Source: Lentisphaeria bacterium UBA4640 (GTDB lineage: Bacteria; Verrucomicrobiota; Lentisphaeria; Victivallales; UBA1829). From it: a stretch of DNA of 17,730 nt. How positions within the stretch are numbered: the stretch's first letter is position 1; each line of letters starts with the position of its first letter. The notes under the pieces are model-generated. The model saw nothing but the letters and a program-made list of their open reading frames with translations, ran no database searches and was not told where the DNA came from. The translations under genes and the position numbers were made by a program. Positions 5,853 through 13,328 of the stretch are shown in pieces. The DNA lies in the NCBI GenBank assembly GCA_002405835.1, contig DHMO01000025.1:1-17730 (forward strand), in the 5' to 3' direction.

Positions 5853-7997
5853 ATGACAACTCCAGTCGAAAACGAACAGTACATCAACCGGGACATCAGC
5901 TGGCTTGAATTCAACGCCCGCGTTCTCGGCGAGGCTACCGATAAAGGCAACGCCCTGCTTGAACGTCTGAAATTCATCGCGATCTTCAGCAGCAATCTCG
6001 ACGAATTCTACATGGTCCGTGTCGCCGGCGTCAAACAGCAGCTTGGCGAACCCTTCAAGAAAGTCTACGGCGACAGCGGTTACGTTCCCTCCGAATTGAT
6101 GGACCGGCTCGACACCCGCATCCGCGCACTTGTTGACCGCCAGTACCGTCTGCTTTACAAGGAGATTCTTCCCGAACTCGCGCAGAACGGAATCAGCCTG
6201 CTCGCATGGAAGGATTTGACGCAGGAAAAACGCGACGCGCTCCGCAAGCACTTCATCTCCAACTGGCTCCCGATTCTCACGCCGATCGGCATTGACAGCT
6301 CGCACCCGTTCCCGCAGGTTCCGAACCTCGGACTCGAACTTCTCGTCCGTCTCTGCAAGGAGAACGACGACCGCGAGCGTTTCGCCATTCTTGAAGTTCC
6401 GTCGCTGATTCCGCGCTTCATCGAAGTGGAGGTTTACGGACATCGCGCTTCATTCATTACCAGCGAGGAGCTGATAGCGAACAACCTTGATCTGCTGTTC
6501 AGCAAGTGCACGGTTTTCGAATGTTCGGCGTTCCGCATTACGCGCGACATGGATTTCTCCATCGATGAAGAGTCCATTGCCGACCTGCTGACGGAAATGC
6601 AGATTGCGCTCCAGAAAAAGGCGCGCCGCAAAGTCGTCCGCCTGGAAATCTCCTCCTCCATGTCCCGCGCCTCGCGCGAATGGCTCGCGGAGATGCTGAA
6701 AACTTCCACTGAATCGATTTTCTCCATCAGCGGAATGCTGAATCTGAAGGATCTGTTCCGCCTTGCCGGTCTCAGGAATTTCCCGGAGCTCGCGGACAAG
6801 CCGCTTCCGCCGCTGGCGTCGGTGAACCTGCCGAAGGGATCGGACATCTTCCGCGTCATTCGCGAGAAGGGCGGTTTCCTGCTGCATCACCCATATGAAT
6901 CGTTCAGTCCGGTCATCCGTTTCCTCGAAGAGGCGGCGAACGATCCGAATGTTCTTGCAATCAAACAGACTCTCTACCGGGTCAGCGGAAATTCGCCGGT
7001 CGTCAACGCTCTGATCCGCGCCGCGCGCAGCGGAAAACAGGTCTCCGTGCTCGTCGAAATCAAAGCGCGCTTCGATGAGGAGAACAACATCAACTGGGCG
7101 CGTGAACTCGCAAACGCGGGTGCGCACGTCGTCTACGGAATCGCCGGACTCAAGGTGCACTGCAAGGCTCTGATGGTCGTGCGTCAGGAGGAGGACGGCA
7201 TTCACCGCTACATGCATCTTGGAACGGGCAATTACAACGACAAGACCGCGCAGCTCTACACCGACCTCGGTTTCTTCACGGACGACAAGTCGATTGCCGA
7301 TGACGTTTCCGCACTCTTCAATGTCATCACCGGATTCTCGAGTCCGCCGGACTGGAACAAGCTCTGGGTTGCTCCGTTCAACATCAAGGAGAAACTCATC
7401 TACCACATCGACCGCGAGTCCGAACTTTCCACTCCGCAGAATCCCGGCTCCATTACGATGAAGGTGAATTCGCTGATTGATTATGAAATTATCGACCACC
7501 TCTATGAAGCGGCGCAGCGGCATGTGAAGATCAACCTGATCGTCCGCGGCATCTGCGGCATCAATCCGTTCAGTCTGCCGAAACAGTTCGTGAAAAACAT
7601 TACGGTCGTCAGCATTCTTGACCGCTTCCTGGAACATGCGCGGATCTATCGTTTCGGCAACAACGGCGACCCTGTCTATTACATCGGCAGCGCCGACGTA
7701 ATGCAGCGAAACATCCGCCGCCGTATTGAAGTTCTTACGCCCATTGAGGCGGAAAATCTTCGCCGCGAACTTGATTTCATCCTCGACTGCGGCCTGCATG
7801 ACAAACGCAAGGGGCGCCGTCTCATCGGAGCGAACAAGTTCTCGCGTCCCACGGCGTCTGCGGCGGCGGAGCCCTCGCGCAGCCAGTACAAACTTTATGA
7901 TTTCTACAAGACGCGTCTCGAAAAGGCGCGGGAAATGATCGGACGCGATGAGGCTCTGACCATCTTCACATCCCCGGAAAAAGGAGAAGAAAAATGA
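5853..7997 (+). CDS. ppk: Polyphosphate kinase 1 (714 aa)
   Basis: Reversibly polymerises the gamma-phosphate of ATP into long-chain polyphosphate through a phosphohistidine intermediate; usually membrane-associated. The N-terminal domain opens YINRDISWLEFNARVL (10-25) and FSSNLDEFYMVRVAG (45-59). The C1 domain has AIKQTLYRVSGNSPVV (369-384), the autophosphorylated H436 in GLKVHCKALMVV and MHLGTGNYND (454-463). The C2 domain has the second histidine, H595, in FLEHARIYRF and YIGSADVMQRNIRRRIE (610-626). Spacing and length fit family PPK1, so the enzyme looks intact. The start at 5853 is preceded by AGAAAGGA. Its end overlaps queC by 4 nt (ATGA). Pairing with the ppx-like gene is a common arrangement. 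Confidence 0.96.
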   Translation: MTTPVENEQYINRDISWLEFNARVLGEATDKGNALLERLKFIAIFSSNLDEFYMVRVAGVKQQLGEPFKKVYGDSGYVPSELMDRLDTRIRALVDRQYRLLYKEILPELAQNGISLLAWKDLTQEKRDALRKHFISNWLPILTPIGIDSSHPFPQVPNLGLELLVRLCKENDDRERFAILEVPSLIPRFIEVEVYGHRASFITSEELIANNLDLLFSKCTVFECSAFRITRDMDFSIDEESIADLLTEMQIALQKKARRKVVRLEISSSMSRASREWLAEMLKTSTESIFSISGMLNLKDLFRLAGLRNFPELADKPLPPLASVNLPKGSDIFRVIREKGGFLLHHPYESFSPVIRFLEEAANDPNVLAIKQTLYRVSGNSPVVNALIRAARSGKQVSVLVEIKARFDEENNINWARELANAGAHVVYGIAGLKVHCKALMVVRQEEDGIHRYMHLGTGNYNDKTAQLYTDLGFFTDDKSIADDVSALFNVITGFSSPPDWNKLWVAPFNIKEKLIYHIDRESELSTPQNPGSITMKVNSLIDYEIIDHLYEAAQRHVKINLIVRGICGINPFSLPKQFVKNITVVSILDRFLEHARIYRFGNNGDPVYYIGSADVMQRNIRRRIEVLTPIEAENLRRELDFILDCGLHDKRKGRRLIGANKFSRPTASAAAEPSRSQYKLYDFYKTRLEKAREMIGRDEALTIFTSPEKGEEK

Positions 7998-8677
7998 ACG
8001 AAAAGAAAGCTGTCGTTCTCCTGAGCGGCGGACTCGATTCCGCCACCTGTCTCGCAATCGCCAAGTCGGAAGGCTTTGCAATCCATACACTTACATTCTC
8101 TTACGGACAGCGTCACAAAGTGGAGCTCGACTGCGCCCGCCGTCTCGCCGAGGCCGCCGGAGTGGTCAAGCATCACCTGATCTCTTTCGACCTGCGCGAG
8201 TGGGGCGGTTCCGCGCTGACTTCCGATTCCATCGACGTTCCGGATGCGGGCGGCGAGGGCATTCCTGTTACCTACGTGCCCGCGCGCAACACCATTTTCC
8301 TCTCGTTTGCAACCGCCCTTGCGGAGGTGATCGGAGCAAAAGACATCTTCATCGGCGTCAACAGCCTCGACTACTCCGGCTACCCGGACTGCCGCCCGGT
8401 TTTTGTCAAATCCTTTGAACTGACCGCGTCCCTCGGCACGAAAGCGTCGGATGAAGGCTGGGCGTTCCGCATCAACGCTCCGCTCCAGTATCTCAAGAAG
8501 ACGGAGATCATCAAGCGCGGACTTGAGCTCGGCGTGGATTACTCCATGACGCACAGCTGCTACAATCCGAATCCCGACGGTTCGCCGTGTTTGAAGTGCG
8601 ACAGCTGCGCTCTGCGCGAGAAGGCTTTTGCCGACCTCGGCATGGTGGACCCGCAGGTTCTGAAATACCGCAAATGA
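7994..8677 (+). CDS. queC: 7-cyano-7-deazaguanine (preQ0) synthase (227 aa)
   Basis: Converts 7-carboxy-7-deazaguanine and ammonia to preQ0 with ATP, a step in queuosine tRNA modification. The PP-loop SGGLDS is at 11-16. YVPARNTIFLS (94-104) and GVNSLDYSGYPDCRP (121-135) are typical of the family. The zinc site is formed by C189, C199, C202 and C205 in the C-terminal SCYNP...CLKCDSC segment. The start at 7994 has AAGGAG 6 nt upstream (7982-7987) and overlaps the ppk stop. The next gene overlaps by ATGA. No other queuosine genes (queD, queE, queF, tgt) are in the window, so here queC rides in an operon with an otherwise different theme. Confidence 0.96.
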   Translation: MNEKKAVVLLSGGLDSATCLAIAKSEGFAIHTLTFSYGQRHKVELDCARRLAEAAGVVKHHLISFDLREWGGSALTSDSIDVPDAGGEGIPVTYVPARNTIFLSFATALAEVIGAKDIFIGVNSLDYSGYPDCRPVFVKSFELTASLGTKASDEGWAFRINAPLQYLKKTEIIKRGLELGVDYSMTHSCYNPNPDGSPCLKCDSCALREKAFADLGMVDPQVLKYRK

Positions 8678-9912
8678 CCGGTTTTGACACGATCGTCATC
8701 GGCTCGGGTCCGGCGGGGCTCTCCGCCGCGTTCGCCGCGGCCGAAAAAGGGGCGCGCGTTCTGCTCTGCGAGCGTTTGCGCACCTTCGGACTCAAACTCC
8801 TTGCGAGCGGCGGTTCCAAATGCAACGTCAGCAACGTTCTGGACGAATCCGCATTCATGTCTGCTTTCGGCAGAGAAGGGCGGTTCATGAAATCCGCTCT
8901 GGACAACGCCTATCATGACTGGCTTTTCGCGTTCCTTAAGTCCCGGAACGTTCCGCTGAAATGTGCGGATTCGTTCCATTATTTCCCGAAATCGGAACGC
9001 GCCCGCGATGTTCTGAATGCCTTCGCATCCGCGTTTCTTTCGTTCGGCGGAACCATGCGGAACGAATGCCGCATCGACCGGATTCTGACGGAATGCGGTT
9101 CCGTTTCAGGTGTGGAGACTGCGGATGGAGAAATGATTCCGTGCCGCTCCGTTGTTCTTGCGGGCGGCGGAACCGCATGGCCGACGCTCGGAGGAAGCCG
9201 TCACGGACTGAATCTCGCCGTTGCGCTGGGGCACACGCTCGCGCCGCTCTATCCCGCGATGGCTCCGCTGCTGATCCGCGAACGCTGGGTGCGCGAACTG
9301 ACCGGTATCAGCCTGTCCGATTCCGAACTGACTTTTTCGCGCGGACGTCTCCGTTTCCGCAACCGCGGCGAGCTTCTGTTTACGCACGACGGGCTCTCCG
9401 GTCCCTGTGCGATTGACCTCGCGGGCGATCTCGCCGAAACCTGTGTCCGCAATGAGGGCGAAACGGAACTGATTTTCCGCCCGGATGCCGCAAAGGACGC
9501 CGCTGCGTGGCGTTCCGTCATTGACGGCTGGCGCGTGAAGGAAGGACGGCGTCAGCTCCGCACGGTTCTAGGCTGGACTTTTCCCCGCGCGCTTGCGGAC
9601 GCCTTCTGTTTGCTTGCGGACTGCGGCGATGAGAAGCTCTGCGAGCTTCCTTCCGCCGTGCGCGACCGTCTGGCTTCGGTTCTCGGCGGAGTTTCACTGA
9701 CCGCTTACGGCTCCGGACCGATTGAGCGCGCAATGGCGATGAAAGGCGGGATCCGTCTGAAGGAGATTGATCCCGCAACTTTGGAAAGCCGTCTTGTGCA
9801 CGGTCTGTATTTCGCCGGAGAAATCATGGATCTGACAGGCCCCTGTGGAGGTTACAATATTCAATGGGCGCTTTCGAGCGGACGCCTCGCCGGTTCGTCT
9901 GCTGCCGGTTGA
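8674..9912 (+). CDS. BaiN/HI0933-like FAD-dependent oxidoreductase (412 aa)
   Basis: A flavoprotein of the HI0933/YhiN family; members include BaiN, linked to bile-acid dehydroxylation, but most have no known substrate. The FAD-binding Rossmann motif is G10-x-G12-x-x-G15 in VIGSGPAGLSAA. LKLLASGGSKCNVSN is at about 40-54 (canonical KxxxSGGGRCNxTN), and VVLAGGGTAWPTLGGSRHG is in the middle. FTHDGLSGPCAIDL and a C-terminal GEIMDLTGPCGGYNIQWA are family hallmarks. It overlaps queC by 4 nt and lacks a ribosome binding site of its own, so translation is probably coupled. It is the last gene of the operon and ends 4 nt from the convergent lyase gene. The substrate is unknown; bile acids should not be assumed. 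Confidence 0.88.
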   Translation: MTGFDTIVIGSGPAGLSAAFAAAEKGARVLLCERLRTFGLKLLASGGSKCNVSNVLDESAFMSAFGREGRFMKSALDNAYHDWLFAFLKSRNVPLKCADSFHYFPKSERARDVLNAFASAFLSFGGTMRNECRIDRILTECGSVSGVETADGEMIPCRSVVLAGGGTAWPTLGGSRHGLNLAVALGHTLAPLYPAMAPLLIRERWVRELTGISLSDSELTFSRGRLRFRNRGELLFTHDGLSGPCAIDLAGDLAETCVRNEGETELIFRPDAAKDAAAWRSVIDGWRVKEGRRQLRTVLGWTFPRALADAFCLLADCGDEKLCELPSAVRDRLASVLGGVSLTAYGSGPIERAMAMKGGIRLKEIDPATLESRLVHGLYFAGEIMDLTGPCGGYNIQWALSSGRLAGSSAAG

Positions 9913-9930
9913 AATATCAGGGCATTTCAA
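9909..9930. repeat. Inverted repeat between two convergent genes
   Basis: TTGAAAT (9909-9915) and ATTTCAA (9924-9930) are perfect reverse complements with an 8-nt loop. The repeat spans the stop codons of the plus-strand flavoprotein and the minus-strand lyase. It is A/T-rich and has no T-tract, so it is at best a weak bidirectional terminator. Confidence 0.35.
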
Positions 9931-12403
9931 TTTGTACCGTGCTTCCGGCAAGCGTATCCGTTCCCTGCGGCAGATTTACGGTTTTCCCGTTCAGCGTCAT
10001 CTGTTTGAGTTCCTGCGTCGGATCGGCTGCATAGACCGCATCCTTGCGGATCAGGAAGACTCCGGGGGAATCCGTGACGAATCCGCCGAGTCGTCCGGGG
10101 GTGTGGAAAACGGCGCCGATTGTTCCGTCCGCAAAACGAACCGCCTGAATATTGCCGGAGTTCATGAGAATCCGGTCGTTCCGCAAATTCTTTGCCGATT
10201 CAAAATTCACGCCGGGCACGATCATGACCGCATAACTGCCGTCCTTTATTTTTTTGCCGTGCGGAACAGTGAGTTCAAACAATTCCATTTCCATTTTCTG
10301 CGGTTTTGCGGCGCGGACCATCGTGCGGGAGTCTCCGCTGAACCGCGTCTGACGGGCATGAAGGTTTTCTCCCAGATATGCGATGCCGTCATGCCACACC
10401 AGATTTTCCGCTGTCCGGACGGGACCGCGGGCGCGGCAGACGTTGACGGTCGTCGCGACTTCATACGGGGAAATGCTTTTGATTTCCGTTCCGAGCTCAA
10501 TTACCGCATCGGTATCAAAGAAGACGGCTTTTTTCGCTTTTACACCGTCGATATCCTGCGAGTAGACCGCCGCGGCGAGATTCCCGTCGGAAACTCCGCC
10601 GACGAATGCCGTTGTCCCGAGGCGGCGCGCGGGGAGACCGAACGAGGTGAATGCGGGGAGACCGCCTGAAATTTTGACTCCGCGTTCCGCACACGTTTTT
10701 TCATCCAGAACCGGAGTTGCGGGAAGCGTGGTTCCCGGCAGCCGCGTCCAGTCCCAGCAGAGCGTGACGCCGTCGTATTCGTCGCCCGTCCGGTAGATCA
10801 GACATGCGCCGTCGGAAAAGTAGCGTCCGAGGGAGTTGTCGCCGTTGATGTTGTCCTCCAGCGGACGCGTCCGCACGGAATTTGCGCGGAAGGAGGCAAA
10901 GAAGCGGTCGCGGCGGCAGGTGAGGTAATCGGAGTTCCAGAACCAGCGGGCGCCGGAAAACTTTTCTTCTTCCGCCCGTCTGTATTCATCCGCCCGCGCG
11001 GGGTCGAGCTCCGCGAAGATGCGGAAATTGCGGATGCAGTAATTCCGTCCCCGGGAGAGCGCGGCGTCCTTGTCAAGCTGCCGTCCGATGGCGGACAGAT
11101 CCATGCGTCCGTGGTGAAGCACCCGCGCAAAGCCGTCGAATGCGAGCTGTGCCATGATTTCGAGCTGTTCCGGCTTCAGGGCGAATTTCGTTCCGCGCCA
11201 GATGTCCCCCCAGAAGGCGATCCGGCAGAAGAATTCGCCTCCGTAATTGCCGAACTGTATCTGCGGACCGTGCAGCTGATAGGAACCGTCGGCGCGGATT
11301 CCTCCGAAAATATCCTTGCTTTTTGAAACATCGAGCGGAGCGGGACGGATTTCTTCGGTCAGCACTGCGGCCGCATCGCGCATGACGTCGATATTCCGCG
11401 CAAGAAGTCCGCGGTAAAAGATGTTGGAGGCAATAAAGACGCGGTTGTTTCCTGTGTAGCGCGGTCTCTGCACCGCCTGCAGACAGACTTCGAGTGCCTG
11501 TTTGCGGAGCGGGGAAGCGGGCGGGAAAACCTCTTCGCCGCTGAGCAGCAGAATCTGAGCCATGCGTTCCGGAACCGCCATTTCGTTGTTCCACCAGTTG
11601 CTGTTGACCGGACGTTTCTGCACCCAGAACTCCACGCCTTTCCGGAGCGCGTCGTCCAGCCCCGGCAGTGTTCCGTGGAGCGTGCGGTACCGCGCAAGCA
11701 GATTCAGATATCCGAAGTGTTTCAGCGCTGCCCACGAGCCGCGGTCCCTGTTGTTGTAGTCCACATCGGCAAACGAACCGTCGGGATTCTGCTTGCGGAT
11801 CCGGTTCAGGCAATCCTTCCGTGTGGCTTCCGGATTCCGGAACGGAACTGCAAGTTTTTCACGCAGACGTGTTTCGATCTGTCCGAGTTCCCGTTTCTGC
11901 GGCTCCGTCAGCGGTTTCGCTTCCGGATCGGCCGGGTAACGGAACATGCCGTATTGAAGAGAGTCAAGCTCGAATTCCGCCCGTCCCGAACAGCACTGCA
12001 GACCGATGCGGAAGACCCCTTCGACGGCGTCGTCCGGAAGGACTTCATCCAGTTCCACCCGGATAAATTCCTTTGTTCCGACGGGAATCTCAACAGGTTC
12101 ATAATAATGCATTTTGCCGTCTTTCCCTGTGACTTTGATCTGGAATTTCACTCCGCCGAACCGGAAGGTGGGCTTGCCGATGTCCGCACACCGCATCCGG
12201 ATTGAGGCTCCGAAATGTTTTCTCGCAAACGGCTTGACATCAAAAGTTTTCAGATAGAAATTCGCATCCCGTGCGGCGGAACTCCCGGCCGGCGCGTCGA
12301 CGACGAGAATCTGCGAACTGTTCCGGGCTTCCGTCCGGATTTCTGCGCTGAGCGGGAGCGCCGCAAGCACTGCGGCGATCGTGAATATGCGGACGTTAAT
12401 CAT
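9917..12403 (-). CDS. Secreted polysaccharide lyase family 8 (828 aa)
   Basis: PL8 enzymes cleave uronic-acid polymers (chondroitin, hyaluronan, xanthan, alginate) by beta-elimination. A Sec signal peptide spans residues 1-20, with likely cleavage after LPLSA. A beta-rich N-terminal domain (about 25-160) is followed by the alpha-toroid (about 170-480) and a beta-sandwich C-terminal half. Family markers are NSNWWNNEMAVPER (267-280), TGNNR (317-321), HGPQIQFGNYG (378-388), NGDN (520-523) and RLPGTTLP (554-561). H378 and Y387 have the 9-residue spacing of the catalytic His-Tyr pair, and R441 lies 54 residues further on, as in chondroitinase AC. A usual Glu is Asp522. The start at 12403 has GGAGG 8 nt upstream, inside the pseudopilin gene, with an 8-nt overlap. 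The substrate is not determined; earlier in-frame starts lack support. Confidence 0.88.
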   Translation of the reverse strand: MINVRIFTIAAVLAALPLSAEIRTEARNSSQILVVDAPAGSSAARDANFYLKTFDVKPFARKHFGASIRMRCADIGKPTFRFGGVKFQIKVTGKDGKMHYYEPVEIPVGTKEFIRVELDEVLPDDAVEGVFRIGLQCCSGRAEFELDSLQYGMFRYPADPEAKPLTEPQKRELGQIETRLREKLAVPFRNPEATRKDCLNRIRKQNPDGSFADVDYNNRDRGSWAALKHFGYLNLLARYRTLHGTLPGLDDALRKGVEFWVQKRPVNSNWWNNEMAVPERMAQILLLSGEEVFPPASPLRKQALEVCLQAVQRPRYTGNNRVFIASNIFYRGLLARNIDVMRDAAAVLTEEIRPAPLDVSKSKDIFGGIRADGSYQLHGPQIQFGNYGGEFFCRIAFWGDIWRGTKFALKPEQLEIMAQLAFDGFARVLHHGRMDLSAIGRQLDKDAALSRGRNYCIRNFRIFAELDPARADEYRRAEEEKFSGARWFWNSDYLTCRRDRFFASFRANSVRTRPLEDNINGDNSLGRYFSDGACLIYRTGDEYDGVTLCWDWTRLPGTTLPATPVLDEKTCAERGVKISGGLPAFTSFGLPARRLGTTAFVGGVSDGNLAAAVYSQDIDGVKAKKAVFFDTDAVIELGTEIKSISPYEVATTVNVCRARGPVRTAENLVWHDGIAYLGENLHARQTRFSGDSRTMVRAAKPQKMEMELFELTVPHGKKIKDGSYAVMIVPGVNFESAKNLRNDRILMNSGNIQAVRFADGTIGAVFHTPGRLGGFVTDSPGVFLIRKDAVYAADPTQELKQMTLNGKTVNLPQGTDTLAGSTVQIEMP

Positions 12404-13187
12404 TGATTGTAACCTCCCTTCCGTCCTGACTGATTGTTTTCGTGATCTTGTTTGCCGCTTTCGCAAGCCCGTTGGCGTCCAGCGGAGAGACATGCCCGTC
12501 CATCGCCACCATGTTTGCGAGACGGTTGTGGCGGGTCATAATGCCGTATGAGCCGTCGTACGGCATCAGCTCCGTGCTTTTGAACCCGTTGCGGCAGAAT
12601 CCGAATGCGGGACTCTCTGCAGTGAATCCGGTATCTCCGAGCAGATAGCTCTGCGAGGGCTGACGCGCTTTCTTGTACGCGACAATTTTCTGATTGGTGC
12701 CGGTGTTGTCAATGACTTCGCCGATGGCCCCGAGGGTCGGAATGACTGTGCCGTCCATGTAGTTCGCCGAGTAGGAAACTTCCTGAAATCCGTAGGCGTA
12801 GTAGGTTGCCAGTTTTCCCGAGATCAGCATGCCTTTGCTGGAAGGACAGGTTGTCATCCGGACATTGGAAAGATATTTGTTCATTCCGAGATCGTGCTCA
12901 ATGCTTGAGTTAGCGCAGTAGTTGGAAGACAGAATATTGTTCCAGCTGACCGTTGTGGTCCCCGTTCCGATTTCCATTTTTCTGGAATAGAGGAAATAAT
13001 CGCTGTTGTCACTGCAGTACATGGCAATCGCTGTTCCGGATTGCTTCAGATTGTTGATGCAGGACATTGCCCGCGCCTTTTCCCGTGCCGAATTGAGCGC
13101 CGGCAGCAGCATGCCCGCAAGGATTGCAATGATTGCAATTACGACAAGGAGTTCTATAAGGGTGAATTTGTTTTTTCGGATCGACAT
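12396..13187 (-). CDS. Type II secretion-like pseudopilin with H-X9-DG C-terminus (263 aa)
   Basis: A prepilin-type leader MSIRKNK ends at a probable prepilin-peptidase site before F8, with the conserved Glu at mature position 5 (E12) in FTLIELLVVIAIIAILAG. One long hydrophobic helix (8-30) anchors it in the inner membrane. The rest is a globular domain with five Cys (43, 58, 91, 114, 198). The C-terminus contains H220, nine residues, then D230-G231, the H-X9-DG signature of DUF1559-type proteins, which are very abundant in Planctomycetes and Lentisphaerota. The residue before the cleavage site is Lys instead of the classical Gly. The start at 13187 follows GGAG. The stop overlaps the lyase start by 8 nt. 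The gene sits behind a consensus promoter, so it is the first gene of a two-gene operon. Its exact function is unknown. Confidence 0.9.
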   Translation of the reverse strand: MSIRKNKFTLIELLVVIAIIAILAGMLLPALNSAREKARAMSCINNLKQSGTAIAMYCSDNSDYFLYSRKMEIGTGTTTVSWNNILSSNYCANSSIEHDLGMNKYLSNVRMTTCPSSKGMLISGKLATYYAYGFQEVSYSANYMDGTVIPTLGAIGEVIDNTGTNQKIVAYKKARQPSQSYLLGDTGFTAESPAFGFCRNGFKSTELMPYDGSYGIMTRHNRLANMVAMDGHVSPLDANGLAKAANKITKTISQDGREVTIND

Positions 13188-13245
13188 GTTTTTTCTCCGC
13201 TGGTTTTGTTACTTTGTTTGTTCTGCTATAGCTTCTCTGTGTTTA

Positions 13246-13274
13246 ATTATAGCACAGAATGCTGATTATGTCAA
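13246..13274 (-). promoter_or_regulatory. Full-consensus promoter of the pseudopilin-lyase operon, with probable operator
   Basis: On the minus strand: -35 TTGACA (13274-13269), a 17-bp spacer and -10 TATAAT (13251-13246), all twelve positions consensus. Transcription would start near 13239, giving a leader of about 52 nt. The spacer shares 11 of 17 bases with that of the regulator promoter at 14681-14709. A second dyad, TCTGTG-N11-CACAGA, overlaps the -10 box. A promoter this strong beside such genes implies repression as the main control. Confidence 0.82.
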
Positions 13275-13288
13275 GAGGTAAAAGAAAA

Positions 13289-13304
13289 TTTTTTCCGGAA
13301 AAAA
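13289..13304. repeat. 16-bp palindrome with A/T tracts upstream of the pseudopilin promoter
   Basis: TTTTTTCCGGAAAAAA is a perfect palindrome in the 54 bp between the regulator stop and the pseudopilin -35 box. Read on the minus strand it is followed by TTTTCTTTT, so A/T tracts occupy about -40 to -60, where an UP element would lie. It could also take part in termination of the regulator transcript. Confidence 0.5.
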
Positions 13305-13328
13305 GAGAGGTCTTCCGGGACCGGATGT

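Noticed and set aside
6450..8090. Long minus-strand open frame (546 codons) opposite ppk
   Set aside because: It mirrors the codon pattern of the real ppk gene in high-GC DNA; its translation is rich in Arg, Asp and Val without family motifs, and it has no ribosome binding site.
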